Assembly (NCBI RefSeq): GCF_004296405.1
Contig: NZ_PSRR01000023.1
Span: 1-45,627 of the forward strand
Reading direction: 5' to 3'
Length of the DNA: 45,627 nt
DNA from: Bradyrhizobium sp. Leo170
GTDB taxonomy: Bacteria > Pseudomonadota > Alphaproteobacteria > Rhizobiales > Xanthobacteraceae
The stretch's first letter is position 1, and every line of letters begins with the position of its first letter. Both the position numbers and the translations under genes were made by a program. Under the pieces are notes generated by a model. It worked only from the letters and a program-made list of their open reading frames with translations, ran no database searches and was not told the origin of the DNA. This document shows, piece after piece, positions 1-8,330 of the stretch.

Positions 1-1
1 T

Positions 2-1090
2 GCCGAGGCTGCCGGTTACGAACAGCTCCGCGCCCAACAAACAGATGCGCGCAAGCAGGGACGCCTGTTCGGCATCGGCATCGCCAGCTATGCCGAGTTG
101 ACCGGAATTGGTTCGCGGATCGCGGTGGCGCCGGGAATGCCGATCAATACCGGCTCGGAGACGGCGAAGATCACCATTGACTCGACCGGCGCCATCACCG
201 CGGCTTTCGGGGTCGCCTCTCACGGGCAGGGGCTCGAAACCACGCTGGCCCAGATCGTCGCCGACGATCTCGGCGCAAGGTTCGAGGATGTCCGCGTGAT
301 CCAGGGCGACAGCGATGAGGTGCCGATGTCGACCGGCACTTATGCGAGCCGGAGCGCCGTGCTAGGCGGCGGCGCGGCCAAGCATGCGTCGTTTCTGCTG
401 CGGGACAAGATCAGGCGCGTCGCCTCGTATCTCCTGGAAGCCAATCAGGACGATATCGACGTCAGCGACGGCAAGGCCGTCGTCATCGGCACTGATCGCG
501 CGGTGACGTTCAAGCAAGTCGCGAAGGCCGTCTATTCCGACATGAAGACCTTGCCGGTCGAAGCGCGCGAGGAATTGAGCGCGGCCTACACCTACGATCC
601 CATCAATGGAACGACCGCGGCAGCCACCCACATCGCCGCGGTGGAGATCGACCCGGCGACGTGCTTCGTACGAATTCTGAAATACGTGGTCGCAGAGGAT
701 TGCGGGAAGATCATCAATCCGATGATCGTTGACGGCCAGGTGCATGGCGGCGTGGCGCAGGGCATCGGCGCGGCGCTGTTCGAGGAATTGATCTACGACG
801 ATGACGCTCAGCTCCTGAGCGCGAGCCTGGTCGACTACGTGATCCCCTCCGCACCCGAAGTGCCGGTCATGGACGTCGTCCATATCGAAAGCGAGTCGGC
901 GGTGGCCGGCGGATTCCGCGGCATGGGCGAGGGCGGCACGATCGGCGCACCGGCTGCCGTCGCGAACGCGATCGCCGACGCGCTGTCGCCGCTCGATATC
1001 GATGTTTCCATTCTTCCGATGACTCCAGAACGCATCTTTCGGCTCCTGGAGCAGGCCAGGCTCAAATCAAGAGGACAAGCTGATGAGTGA
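2..1090 (+). CDS. Molybdenum hydroxylase large subunit (CoxL / xanthine dehydrogenase family), 3' part
   Basis: C-terminal part of a molybdopterin-binding hydroxylase large subunit; the reading frame is open at the left edge, so the start lies outside the window. About 362 codons are visible. Seen: a GGVAQGIGAALFEEL segment typical of the cofactor-binding domain and, near the C-terminus, GEGGTIGAPAAVANAI, whose Glu matches the conserved active-site Glu of the family. These enzymes insert an oxygen from water into a C-H bond of aromatic, heterocyclic or CO-type substrates, with partner FAD and 2Fe-2S subunits expected upstream. The stop overlaps the next gene by 8 bases, suggesting one operon with the SDR and CoA-ligase genes. 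The CoxG-like gene at 7449 supports the family. The substrate cannot be told; the family assignment is firm. Confidence 0.85.
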   Translation, partial: AEAAGYEQLRAQQTDARKQGRLFGIGIASYAELTGIGSRIAVAPGMPINTGSETAKITIDSTGAITAAFGVASHGQGLETTLAQIVADDLGARFEDVRVIQGDSDEVPMSTGTYASRSAVLGGGAAKHASFLLRDKIRRVASYLLEANQDDIDVSDGKAVVIGTDRAVTFKQVAKAVYSDMKTLPVEAREELSAAYTYDPINGTTAAATHIAAVEIDPATCFVRILKYVVAEDCGKIINPMIVDGQVHGGVAQGIGAALFEELIYDDDAQLLSASLVDYVIPSAPEVPVMDVVHIESESAVAGGFRGMGEGGTIGAPAAVANAIADALSPLDIDVSILPMTPERIFRLLEQARLKSRGQADE

Positions 1091-1832
1091 TCTCAAGGGA
1101 CGTGTCGCCCTCGTGACGGGAGGCGGACGGGACGTCGGCGCCGCCATCTCGAAGATGCTGGCGGAAAAGGGCGCGAGCGTCGCGGTCAACTATCACAGCT
1201 CGAAGGCCGAGGCTGAGGCTGTTGTCGCCGAGATTGCAAAGAGCGGCGGCAAGGCCAAGGCCTATCAAGCGGATATTTCGGACGCCGACGTCGTCAGGAA
1301 AATGGTCGAGAGCATCAGGAGCGATTTCGGCGGACTCGACATCCTCGTCAACAACGCCGGATTGGTGTTCCGCAAGCGCTTCAGCGAAAGCACGCCCGAG
1401 GACTGGAAGAAGCAGATCGACACCTGCCTCTACGGCGCGCTGAACTGTTCCCACAGCGCCGGACCGCTGCTGGAGGCATCAGGTCGCGGCCGCATCATCT
1501 CCATCATGGGAGACTCCTCGCGGGTCGGCGAGTCCGGTCTTGCGCTCGCGGCCGCCGCGCGCGCCGGCACGATCGCGCTGATGAAATCGCTCGCCCGCGA
1601 ATGGGGACGTTCGGGCGTCACCGCCAATTCGATCTCGCTCGGCCTTATCGAGACCGCACACGACAAGACATGGGTGGACGCCAACCGCGACAAGCTGGTC
1701 AAGGCCTACGCCATCCGCCGGCTGGGATTGCCGTCCGACGTTGCGCCGCTGGTGACGCTGCTCGCATCCGATGCCGGAAGCTGGATCACCGGACAGGTGA
1801 TCAGCGTCAACGGTGGATACAGCATGGTCTAG
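1083..1832 (+). CDS. SDR-family protein with atypical active site
   Basis: A 249-residue classical short-chain dehydrogenase/reductase by fold. Seen: a TGGGRDVGAAI nucleotide-binding loop at residues 12-22, NNAG at 90-93, and a C-terminal ITGQVISVNGG stretch as in FabG-like enzymes. The usual YxxxK pair is absent: the aligned positions read Ala156 and Arg160 in the run LALAAAARAG. A Ser at about 140 is kept. A normal oxidoreductase mechanism is therefore doubtful; it may bind NAD(P) without classical catalysis, or act on an activated substrate. It overlaps the hydroxylase gene by 8 bases and is followed 10 bases later by the CoA-ligase gene, so it is probably co-transcribed with both. Fold assignment is strong; function is uncertain. 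Confidence 0.85.
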   Translation: MSDLKGRVALVTGGGRDVGAAISKMLAEKGASVAVNYHSSKAEAEAVVAEIAKSGGKAKAYQADISDADVVRKMVESIRSDFGGLDILVNNAGLVFRKRFSESTPEDWKKQIDTCLYGALNCSHSAGPLLEASGRGRIISIMGDSSRVGESGLALAAAARAGTIALMKSLAREWGRSGVTANSISLGLIETAHDKTWVDANRDKLVKAYAIRRLGLPSDVAPLVTLLASDAGSWITGQVISVNGGYSMV

Positions 1833-1842
1833 GAGAACGACG

Positions 1843-3384
1843 ATGCTGCAGGTTGATTTGATCGCGCCGATCGCAACTCTCCTCGATCGTCACGCCAAAC
1901 AGCGGCCCGGGAACGTGGCGTATTCGGATTCGTCGCGGGAGGTGACGTATGCGAACCTCGCCGAACACACCGCTGCGATCGCGGCCAATCTGGCGAAGGC
2001 CGGGCTGAAGGAAGGCGGCAAGGTTGCGATCTATCTGCCGAACGGCGTCGACTGGATCGAAGCCTGCTTCGCGGCCTTGCGCGCCGGCGCGGTCGTGGTG
2101 CCCATCAGCTTCGATGCGGCGGAAGGCGAGATCAGCTATCGCCTGACCGATGCCGGCTGCAGTCTTGTCATCACCGCGGCCGCAAGGAAGGAGCTAATTG
2201 GCAAGATCTGCCGTGATGCCGGAATCTCGCCGACAATCATGTTTGCCGGCACCGACGCGGCGAAAGCGGGGATGGCGCTGGCTGACCTCGCAACAGGCAG
2301 CGCCGCCAGGCCACTCGATCCCGACGATATCGACCGTTCTTCCTTTATCATCTACACCTCCGGCACGACGGGCCGGGCCAAGGGCGTGTTGCTATCGCTG
2401 CGCAGTATGCTGTGGATCGCCGCCTCATGCTGGGCGCCGATCTGCGAGCTGACCGAGAAAGACGTCGTTCTGTCGCCGCTACCGCTGTTCCACTCCTATG
2501 GTCTCAATCTCTCGGTGCTCACCGTGCTCGCGGTCGGCGCGAGCGAGCACATCATGGAGAGGTTCTCGCCGCAGCAGGCGCTCGATCTCCTGCAGACCGG
2601 GAAATATTCCGTTCTGCCCGGCGTGCCGACGATGTTCCACTATCTCCTGCATCGTGCGCAGGAGACCGGCGTCGAACGCCTCGGGTCCATCCGCCTCTGC
2701 ATCTCCGCCGGCGCCATCATGCCGGCGACGCTGAACAAGGCGCTCGAGGAGCACTTCAACACGCGGCTGCTCGATGGCTACGGCATCACCGAAACCTCCA
2801 CTATGGTCACCATGAACTGGCTGCACGGCGCGAGGCCGATGGGCTCATGCGGGCTGCCTGTGCTCGGCCTCGCCGTGCGTATCGTCGATCCATCTTCGCT
2901 CGAGGATGTCGCTATCGGGGAGGAGGGCGAGCTGATCGTGCGCGGACCGAACCTGATGCGCGGTTATCACAACAAGCCCGCGGAGACGGCGTCCGCGTTG
3001 CGCAAGGGCTGGTACCATACGGGCGATCTCGCGAAATCGGACGCCAGCGGTTACCTCACGATCACGGGCCGCATCAAGGAGCTGATCATCCGCGGCGGCC
3101 AGAACATCGCGCCAGCGGAGATCGAGGAAGTCGTGGTGCGGCACCCGCAGGTGACCGATTGCGCGGTCGTCGGCATCAAGCACGCGACGCTCGGCGAAGT
3201 GCCGTGTCTGTTCGTCGTGGCCAAGACCAATGAGCTGGATGTTGCTTCGCTGATGGCCCACTGCAAGGCCCACCTCTCATCCTACAAGATCCCCGAAGCC
3301 ACCCATCTCGTGTCGGAGATCCCGCGCACAAGCTCGGGGAAGATCATGCGCTTCAAGCTGGTCGAGGCGTTGGGCCGGGCGTAA
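1843..3384 (+). CDS. Acyl-CoA synthetase / CoA ligase (class I adenylate-forming)
   Basis: A 513-residue AMP-forming ligase that would activate a carboxylic acid to its CoA thioester through an acyl-adenylate. Seen: the P-loop YTSGTTGRAKG at about residues 171-181, GYGITET at about 312-318, GWYHTGDLA near 390, and the C-terminal catalytic Lys in PRTSSGKIMR near 503. Start: an upstream in-frame ATG at 1813 lies inside the SDR gene, whereas ATG 1843 is preceded by AGGAGA at 1831-1836 and gives a normal N-terminus. It is the third gene of the operon with the molybdenum hydroxylase and SDR, implying CoA-dependent degradation of an organic acid. The chain length or aromaticity of the substrate cannot be told. 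It ends 8 bases before the convergent HxlR regulator gene. Confidence 0.9.
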   Translation: MLQVDLIAPIATLLDRHAKQRPGNVAYSDSSREVTYANLAEHTAAIAANLAKAGLKEGGKVAIYLPNGVDWIEACFAALRAGAVVVPISFDAAEGEISYRLTDAGCSLVITAAARKELIGKICRDAGISPTIMFAGTDAAKAGMALADLATGSAARPLDPDDIDRSSFIIYTSGTTGRAKGVLLSLRSMLWIAASCWAPICELTEKDVVLSPLPLFHSYGLNLSVLTVLAVGASEHIMERFSPQQALDLLQTGKYSVLPGVPTMFHYLLHRAQETGVERLGSIRLCISAGAIMPATLNKALEEHFNTRLLDGYGITETSTMVTMNWLHGARPMGSCGLPVLGLAVRIVDPSSLEDVAIGEEGELIVRGPNLMRGYHNKPAETASALRKGWYHTGDLAKSDASGYLTITGRIKELIIRGGQNIAPAEIEEVVVRHPQVTDCAVVGIKHATLGEVPCLFVVAKTNELDVASLMAHCKAHLSSYKIPEATHLVSEIPRTSSGKIMRFKLVEALGRA

Positions 3385-3392
3385 TCCGCCAA

Positions 3393-4451
3393 TCAGGAGT
3401 CGACGGAGCGCGGTCCCAGGGCGCCAAAGGCCTTGGGATCGTAGGTCAGCTTGTAGCGCATGTCGGCGGCGACGATCGGCTGCTTGCAGCGGTCGCAATT
3501 CACCGATGCATGAAAAACGTGGCCGCAGGTGAGGTGGGTGAGCAGCAGCGGCGGCTTGCCTTTCGACAGCCAACGGTCGCCCCATTGCAGCATGGTGATG
3601 AAGGGGCCGTAGAGGTCACGCCCCATGTCGGTGAGGAGATATTCATAGCGATCGGGCGAGCTTTGATATTGCCTGCGGTAGAACACGCCGCTTGCGACAA
3701 GCCGGTTCAGCCGGTCGGTCAGAATATTCGGTGCGATCTCGAGCTCGGTCAGGATCTTGTCGTAGCGGCGATTGCCGAAGAAGCCCTCGCGCACGACCAT
3801 AAAACTCCATTTGTCGCCGATGATCTCCAGCGCGCGCGACACCGAGCTCGGACGGCCGAGCGAGAAGCGGCTGCCGTCGGAGGCGCGCCTGGTGTTGCGG
3901 CCGGCCTTGGCCGGATGGCGCCCGGCGCCCGGCCCATCGCGATACTTCGCATCTCGTGCGGTGACGCGTTCGCCGCAATGCGAGCACGCAACGATCGGAT
4001 GACTGTCGCAACCGCAGCTCATGTGGACCAGCGTCAGCGGCGCGGGCCTGCCGCCGGCAAGCCAGCGGTCGCCGAACTGCATCAGGGCGATGAAGCTCGG
4101 ATAGAGATCAAAGCCCATCTTGGTCAGACGATATTCCTTGCGCAGCGACGATCCTGGCGCGACCTGCCGAAAGATCGCAAGCTGCGTCAGCTTGCGCAGG
4201 CGATCGGTCAGTGTCGCGCGGGGAATCCCGAGTGCCGTGCGAAAGGCCTCGAACGTCTGCGCGCCGAAGAACGCCTCGCGGATGATCAGGAACGCCCAGG
4301 CGTCGGAGACGATGTCGAGCGTGCGCGCGACCGAACAATTCCGCTCGCGCCGGGCGGTGCCGACCTGAGCTTTACCGGCCTGGGCTTTGCTCGCCTTCGC
4401 AGCCGGCCGGGCCGATGGCTTCGTCGTCTGGAGCTTCGCGGTGGCAGGCAT
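3393..4451 (-). CDS. Tandem-domain HxlR-family transcriptional regulator
   Basis: A 352-residue protein containing two complete HxlR-type winged-helix domains, about residues 37-135 and 201-295. The halves align around VARTLDIVSDAWAFLIIREAFFG and VSRALEIIGDKWSFMVVREGFFG. Each half is followed by a Cys-rich patch: Cys146, Cys148, Cys156, Cys159 in the first, and Cys309, His311, Cys319, Cys322 in the second. These look like rubredoxin- or zinc-ribbon-type sites. Typical HxlR proteins are single-domain homodimers of 100-150 residues, so this is a covalent pseudo-dimer. The N-terminal 35 residues are rich in Lys, Ala and Thr. It is divergent from the 4634 operon and faces two tandem operator-like repeats at 4550-4594, its probable target and autoregulatory site. 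Its effector is unknown. Confidence 0.9.
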   Translation of the reverse strand: MPATAKLQTTKPSARPAAKASKAQAGKAQVGTARRERNCSVARTLDIVSDAWAFLIIREAFFGAQTFEAFRTALGIPRATLTDRLRKLTQLAIFRQVAPGSSLRKEYRLTKMGFDLYPSFIALMQFGDRWLAGGRPAPLTLVHMSCGCDSHPIVACSHCGERVTARDAKYRDGPGAGRHPAKAGRNTRRASDGSRFSLGRPSSVSRALEIIGDKWSFMVVREGFFGNRRYDKILTELEIAPNILTDRLNRLVASGVFYRRQYQSSPDRYEYLLTDMGRDLYGPFITMLQWGDRWLSKGKPPLLLTHLTCGHVFHASVNCDRCKQPIVAADMRYKLTYDPKAFGALGPRSVDS

Positions 4452-4530
4452 TCCCTGGACAATCCGTCTGCGCAGCCGCCATTCGCGGGCCGCCTTCTAA
4501 AGTCGGGGCTCGTTTAACACATCGGCGCGA

Positions 4531-4594
4531 TTGACTCCCTCGAAAAATCAGTCTAGTTACGCATGTAACAAAAGTCTAGTTATGCATGTAATAA
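4531..4594 (+). promoter_or_regulatory. Promoter with two tandem 22-bp operator-like repeats
   Basis: Two direct repeats, AGTCTAGTTACGCATGTAAC followed by AA at 4550-4571 and AGTCTAGTTATGCATGTAAT followed by AA at 4573-4594, start 23 bp apart, about two helical turns. The first contains a perfect dyad, GTTAC-GCAT-GTAAC. A -35-like TTGACT (4531-4536) and a -10-like TAGTTA (4554-4559) are 17 bp apart, so repeat 1 covers the -10. The site lies between the HxlR gene and the 4634 operon. Inference: repression by the tandem HxlR protein. The repeats are certain; promoter and regulator are inferred. Confidence 0.6.
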
Positions 4595-4633
4595 GCGGAT
4601 CGCACCGCGTCCATTTTCCCTGGGAGGAACCTC

Positions 4634-5860
4634 ATGAAGGCCGGAGTGCAGAAATTCCTGGTCGCAGCCGCGGCGATAGTCGTTTTCGCAAACCCTGCCG
4701 GCGCCCAGAGCCTCGCGATGTCCGACGGTGCCGTGAAGATCGGCGTGCTCACGGATATGTCGGGCCAGTTCTCCCACGAGTCCGGCGAGGGAGCCGTGAC
4801 GGCAGTGAAGATGGCTGTCGAGGACTTTGGCGGCAAGGTGCTGGGGAAACCGATCGAGGTGCTGGTCGCCGATCATCAGAACAAGCCGGACACGGCTTCC
4901 GGACTGGCGCGCAAATGGTTCGATGTCGATCACGTCGACATGGTCGCCAACCTGATCAATTCCTCGATCGCGCTCACCGTCTCCCAGCTAGCGAAAGAGA
5001 AGAACAGGATCGCCATCATCAACGGCTCGGGATCGTCGCGCCTCACCAATGATGCCTGCACGCCCAACAGCGTTCACTATGCCTACGACACCTACGCGCT
5101 CGCGCGCGGCACGGGCAGCGCGCTGCTGAAGGCCGGTCAGAAGAGCTGGTACTTCCTCACCGCGGACTACGCCTTTGGACATGCGCTGGAGGCCGATACC
5201 TCCGCGGTCGTGAAGGGCCTGGGTGGAGAGATCGTCGGGTTGACACGGTACCCGATCGAGACATTCGATCAATCCTCATTCCTGCTGCAAGCACAGGCGT
5301 CGAAGGCTCAGGTCATCGGCCTTGCGGGCTCGGGCACCGTCCTGGTGAATGCGATCAAATCCGCGCAGGAGTTCGGGATCACTAAGGGAGGGCAGACGCT
5401 TGCAGGATTGCTCGTCTGGATCACCGATATCAAGAGCCTCGGACTGAGCTCAGCGCAGGGGCTCGTGCTGACGAACGCCTTCTATTGGGATCGCGATGAC
5501 GAGACGCGCGCATGGTCCAGGCGCTTCTTCGAGCGCATGAAGCGGATGCCGCACATGGGCGACGCCGGCGACTACTCCTCGACCATGCACTATCTCAAGG
5601 CGATCGAGGCGGCCGGCACCGACGAGGCCCAGGCCGTGATGAGCAAAATGCGGGAAATGCCGGTCAACGACTTCTTCGCCAAGAACGGCCGCATCCGCGA
5701 GGACGGGCGCATGGTGCACGACATGTATGTGTACGAGGTGAAGAAGCCGTCGGAGTCCAAGGGCGATTGGGATTACTACAAGCTCCGCGAGGTGATCCCC
5801 GGCGACCAGGCGTTCCGCCCGGTCAAGGACAGCGTCTGCTCGCTGGTCAAGAAGGGGTAA
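4634..5860 (+). CDS. ABC transporter substrate-binding protein (branched-chain amino acid / LivK type)
   Basis: A 408-residue periplasmic binding protein of the receptor-family type. Seen: a Sec signal peptide at residues 1-25 (basic start, hydrophobic core, ANPAGAQ cleavage region), then KIGVLTDMSGQF at the start of the mature domain and AVEDFGGKVLGKPIEVLVADHQNKPD, typical of LivK-like proteins that bind amino acids or aromatic and aliphatic acids. Start ATG 4634 follows a strong GGGAGGAA. No ABC ATPase or permease lies nearby, so either the rest of the importer is elsewhere or the protein serves a shared transporter. It is the first gene of the operon leading into the dehydratase-like and CoxG-like genes and probably delivers the substrate of module 1. 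Confidence 0.88.
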   Translation: MKAGVQKFLVAAAAIVVFANPAGAQSLAMSDGAVKIGVLTDMSGQFSHESGEGAVTAVKMAVEDFGGKVLGKPIEVLVADHQNKPDTASGLARKWFDVDHVDMVANLINSSIALTVSQLAKEKNRIAIINGSGSSRLTNDACTPNSVHYAYDTYALARGTGSALLKAGQKSWYFLTADYAFGHALEADTSAVVKGLGGEIVGLTRYPIETFDQSSFLLQAQASKAQVIGLAGSGTVLVNAIKSAQEFGITKGGQTLAGLLVWITDIKSLGLSSAQGLVLTNAFYWDRDDETRAWSRRFFERMKRMPHMGDAGDYSSTMHYLKAIEAAGTDEAQAVMSKMREMPVNDFFAKNGRIREDGRMVHDMYVYEVKKPSESKGDWDYYKLREVIPGDQAFRPVKDSVCSLVKKG

Positions 5861-5866
5861 GTCTGG

Positions 5867-7438
5867 ATGGATCAGGACGTCGCCGCCAATGGTCTCGCCA
5901 CTCTAACCCGGGAGCCGATCCGTACCGGCGCCGACTATATCGCGAGCTTGAGGGGCCGGAAGCTCAGGGTTTATCTGATGGGCGAGGCGGTCACGGAGCC
6001 GGTCGACCATCCGATCATCCGGCCCTCGATCAACGCGGTGGCCGAAACCTACGACCTCGCCAACGACAATCCGGAACTTGCAGCGGCGCTCTCGCCATTG
6101 ACCGGCGAGCGCATCAACCGCTTCCTGCATATCGCGACCAGCCCCGGTGATCTCGTGATGCAGAACAAGATGCAGCGCCGGCTCGGACAGTTGACGGGCA
6201 CCTGCTTCCAGCGCTGCGTCGGCATGGACGCGCTGAACGCGCTGCATTCGGTGACCTATGATCTGGATCAGAAGCACGGCACTGGTTACCACGGCCGGTT
6301 CAAAGATTTCCTGGCCCGGATCCAGAGGTCGAACCTCGTGATCGGCGGCGCGATGACCGACGTGAAGGGTGATCGTGGCAAGTCGCCTTCGGAGCAGGCC
6401 GATCCCGATCTCTTCGTCCACGTCACACGGCGCACACCGCAGGGCGTCTATATCAGCGGCGCCAAGGCGCATCAGACCGGCTGCATAAACTCGCACTGGC
6501 TTATCATCATGCCGACGATGAGGCTGGAGGTGGACGACAAGGACTATGCGATCGTCGGCGCCGTGCCGGTGGATGCGAAAGGCATCACCTATATCTACGG
6601 CCGGCAATCCTGCGACACCCGTAGCGCCGAGGACGGCGACATCGACGCCGGCAATGCGCGGTTTGCCGGCCAGGAAGCAATGATCGTGTTCGAGGATGTG
6701 TTCATTCCCTTCGAGCACATCTTCATGGACAGCGAGGCGGAGTTCGCGGCCTCGCTGGTCGAGCGCTTCACCTGCTATCACCGCCGCAGCTATGTCTGCA
6801 AAACCGGCGTCGGCGATGTCCTGATCGGCGCGGCGGCGACGATTGCCGACTATAACGGTGTCGAACGCGCGTCCCATATCCGCGACAAGCTCGTCGAGAT
6901 GACCCATCTCAACGAGACGATCTACGGCACAGGCGTCGCGGCGAGCCATCAGGGTACGGAGATGAAATCCGGCGCCTATCTGCCGGACGAGATGCTCGCG
7001 AACGTCTGCAAGCACCACGTCACGCGGCTGCCTTACGAGATCGGCCGGCTGGCGCAGGACCTCGCTGGCGGACTGATGGTGACCTTGCCGTCGGAGCGAG
7101 AGCTCAGGCATGAAACGGTCGGTCCGATGATCGAAAAGTACCTGAAGGGGCGGTCCGAGATCGCAACTGAAGACAGGATCCGCATTCTGCGCTTGGTGGA
7201 GAACATGACGCTCGGCAGGAATGCCGTGGGCTATCTGACCGAATCCATGCATGGGGCGGGTTCGCCGCAAGCCCAGCGCATCCAGATCGCCCGCGCGATG
7301 CAGATCGAGTTCAAGAAGGAACTGGCCAGGACACTGGCCGGCATCGCCTCCGCATCCCGCGCCGAGATCACCGACGATCTGGTGACCTACATGGCGAGGG
7401 TGTTCGCACCCGTTCCCGCCCGAGCGCGCACGCACTGA
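5867..7438 (+). CDS. 4-hydroxybutyryl-CoA dehydratase / 4-hydroxyphenylacetate 3-hydroxylase family protein
   Basis: A 523-residue member of the HpaB/AbfD flavoprotein superfamily. Seen: CFQRC (Cys113 and Cys117) in TGTCFQRCVGMDALNAL, and HRRSYVC (His305 and Cys311) in the following domain. These correspond to the four 4Fe-4S ligands known for clostridial 4-hydroxybutyryl-CoA dehydratase (two Cys four apart, then a His and a Cys), although the His-to-Cys spacing here is 6 and not 7. Plain HpaB-type monooxygenases lack these ligands. The likely reaction is dehydration or isomerisation of a CoA thioester using FAD and the cluster; the CoA ligase at 1843 could supply such a substrate. It sits 7 bases after the binding-protein gene and 10 before the CoxG-like gene, so co-transcription is likely. 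The substrate is unproven. Confidence 0.82.
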   Translation: MDQDVAANGLATLTREPIRTGADYIASLRGRKLRVYLMGEAVTEPVDHPIIRPSINAVAETYDLANDNPELAAALSPLTGERINRFLHIATSPGDLVMQNKMQRRLGQLTGTCFQRCVGMDALNALHSVTYDLDQKHGTGYHGRFKDFLARIQRSNLVIGGAMTDVKGDRGKSPSEQADPDLFVHVTRRTPQGVYISGAKAHQTGCINSHWLIIMPTMRLEVDDKDYAIVGAVPVDAKGITYIYGRQSCDTRSAEDGDIDAGNARFAGQEAMIVFEDVFIPFEHIFMDSEAEFAASLVERFTCYHRRSYVCKTGVGDVLIGAAATIADYNGVERASHIRDKLVEMTHLNETIYGTGVAASHQGTEMKSGAYLPDEMLANVCKHHVTRLPYEIGRLAQDLAGGLMVTLPSERELRHETVGPMIEKYLKGRSEIATEDRIRILRLVENMTLGRNAVGYLTESMHGAGSPQAQRIQIARAMQIEFKKELARTLAGIASASRAEITDDLVTYMARVFAPVPARARTH

Positions 7439-7448
7439 GAGAACTCCA

Positions 7449-7889
7449 ATGGCAATGACCATGAGCGGAGAGATCCAGCTTGCCGCCCCGAGGGTCGTGG
7501 TGTGGGCCAAGCTGAACGATCCTGAGGTTCTGAAAGCCTGTATTCCCGGCTGCGAGGAATTGGAGAAGACCGATGATCAGGGCTTTCGTGCGGTTGCCAG
7601 GATGAAGGTCGGCCCCGTGTCCGCGCGATTCAGAGGGAAGGTCGCCTTGAGCGATCTCGACCCGCCGAAAGGCTACAAGATTTCGGGAGAAGGTGAGGGT
7701 GGTGTGGCCGGCTTTGCGAAGGGCAGCGCCAAAGTCGATCTGCTCGAACGCGACGGCGGTACCCTGTTGAGCTATCACGTCGATGCACAGATCGGCGGGA
7801 AGCTAGCGCAGCTGGGCCAGCGACTTGTCAACGGCACAGCCAAAAAACTCGCGGATGAATTCTTCGCAAATTTTGCACGAGCGCTCTAA
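7449..7889 (+). CDS. CoxG-like SRPBCC-fold protein
   Basis: A 146-residue protein of the CoxG (carbon monoxide dehydrogenase subunit G) family, START/SRPBCC fold. Seen: MSGEIQLAAPRVVVWAKLND and VLKACIPGCEEL, the family N-terminus with the conserved CIPGC region, and a central GEGEGGVAGFAKGSA. CoxG proteins accompany molybdenum hydroxylases and are thought to assist membrane attachment or maturation. It ends the operon that starts at 4634 and complements the hydroxylase large subunit at the left edge. No TM tail is present, since the protein stops right after the SRPBCC domain (ending NFARAL); some CoxG proteins have a C-terminal membrane anchor. Confidence 0.85.
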   Translation: MAMTMSGEIQLAAPRVVVWAKLNDPEVLKACIPGCEELEKTDDQGFRAVARMKVGPVSARFRGKVALSDLDPPKGYKISGEGEGGVAGFAKGSAKVDLLERDGGTLLSYHVDAQIGGKLAQLGQRLVNGTAKKLADEFFANFARAL

Positions 7890-8256
7890 CTGGGGTTCAG
7901 CAATGGATCGCGCACGAACGGCGGCTTTTGGTTGGCTATCAAGTCGCCATGTCGCAAGTTAGGCCGCCCTCCGGTACGCGAACTGGGATCCAGCGATAGT
8001 GGTTAGCGCGATGTAACTATTGTCGGAGGCGAAACTCTCAGTTTCCGGCGTGGCTCAATGGTAGGTTTTGGCCCAGCAGAGTCGAAAATACTCTATCTTT
8101 CAATGGGGATTGACTGACACTCTCTCCGTCACCGCCAAAATCCCCCATTGCAACAGACAGTTCCGCTGTCTTCGGAGCGGGCTTATTTCGTCCTGCACAA
8201 AGGTCTGTACAGCGCCCTGTACAATTCCTGATTCGGAGCGAGATGCCAGCTAAATG
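7890..8256. other. Gene-free stretch with dyads next to the IS insertion
   Basis: No convincing coding sequence is seen in these 367 bases. They hold an imperfect inverted repeat (CAATGGGGATT at 8101-8111 and AATCCCCCATTG at 8139-8150), a small hairpin GACAG-TTCCG-CTGTC at 8156-8170, and a perfect dyad TGTACAG-CGCC-CTGTACA at 8206-8223. The last is operator-like but has no adjacent regulator. The IS3 element begins at 8257. Confidence 0.5.
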
Positions 8257-8330
8257 GTGTCCGTCGTCAGATAATTTGAGACTGATCAGGCAGTTCGAGA
8301 AGGAGGCTCTGGCTCATCAGGGGTTAGAGT

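Noticed and set aside
3510..4517. 335-codon plus-strand open frame
   Set aside because: Antisense shadow of the tandem HxlR gene.
5903..7510. 535-codon open frame on the minus strand
   Set aside because: Antisense shadow of the dehydratase-like gene in high-GC DNA; His/Arg/Asp-rich with no family features.
8041..8150. tRNA-like words (GTGGCTCAATGGTAG and a TCTCTCCG...CCGCCA end)
   Set aside because: No cloverleaf can be formed with correct stems, and a T-arm GTTCRA is missing.
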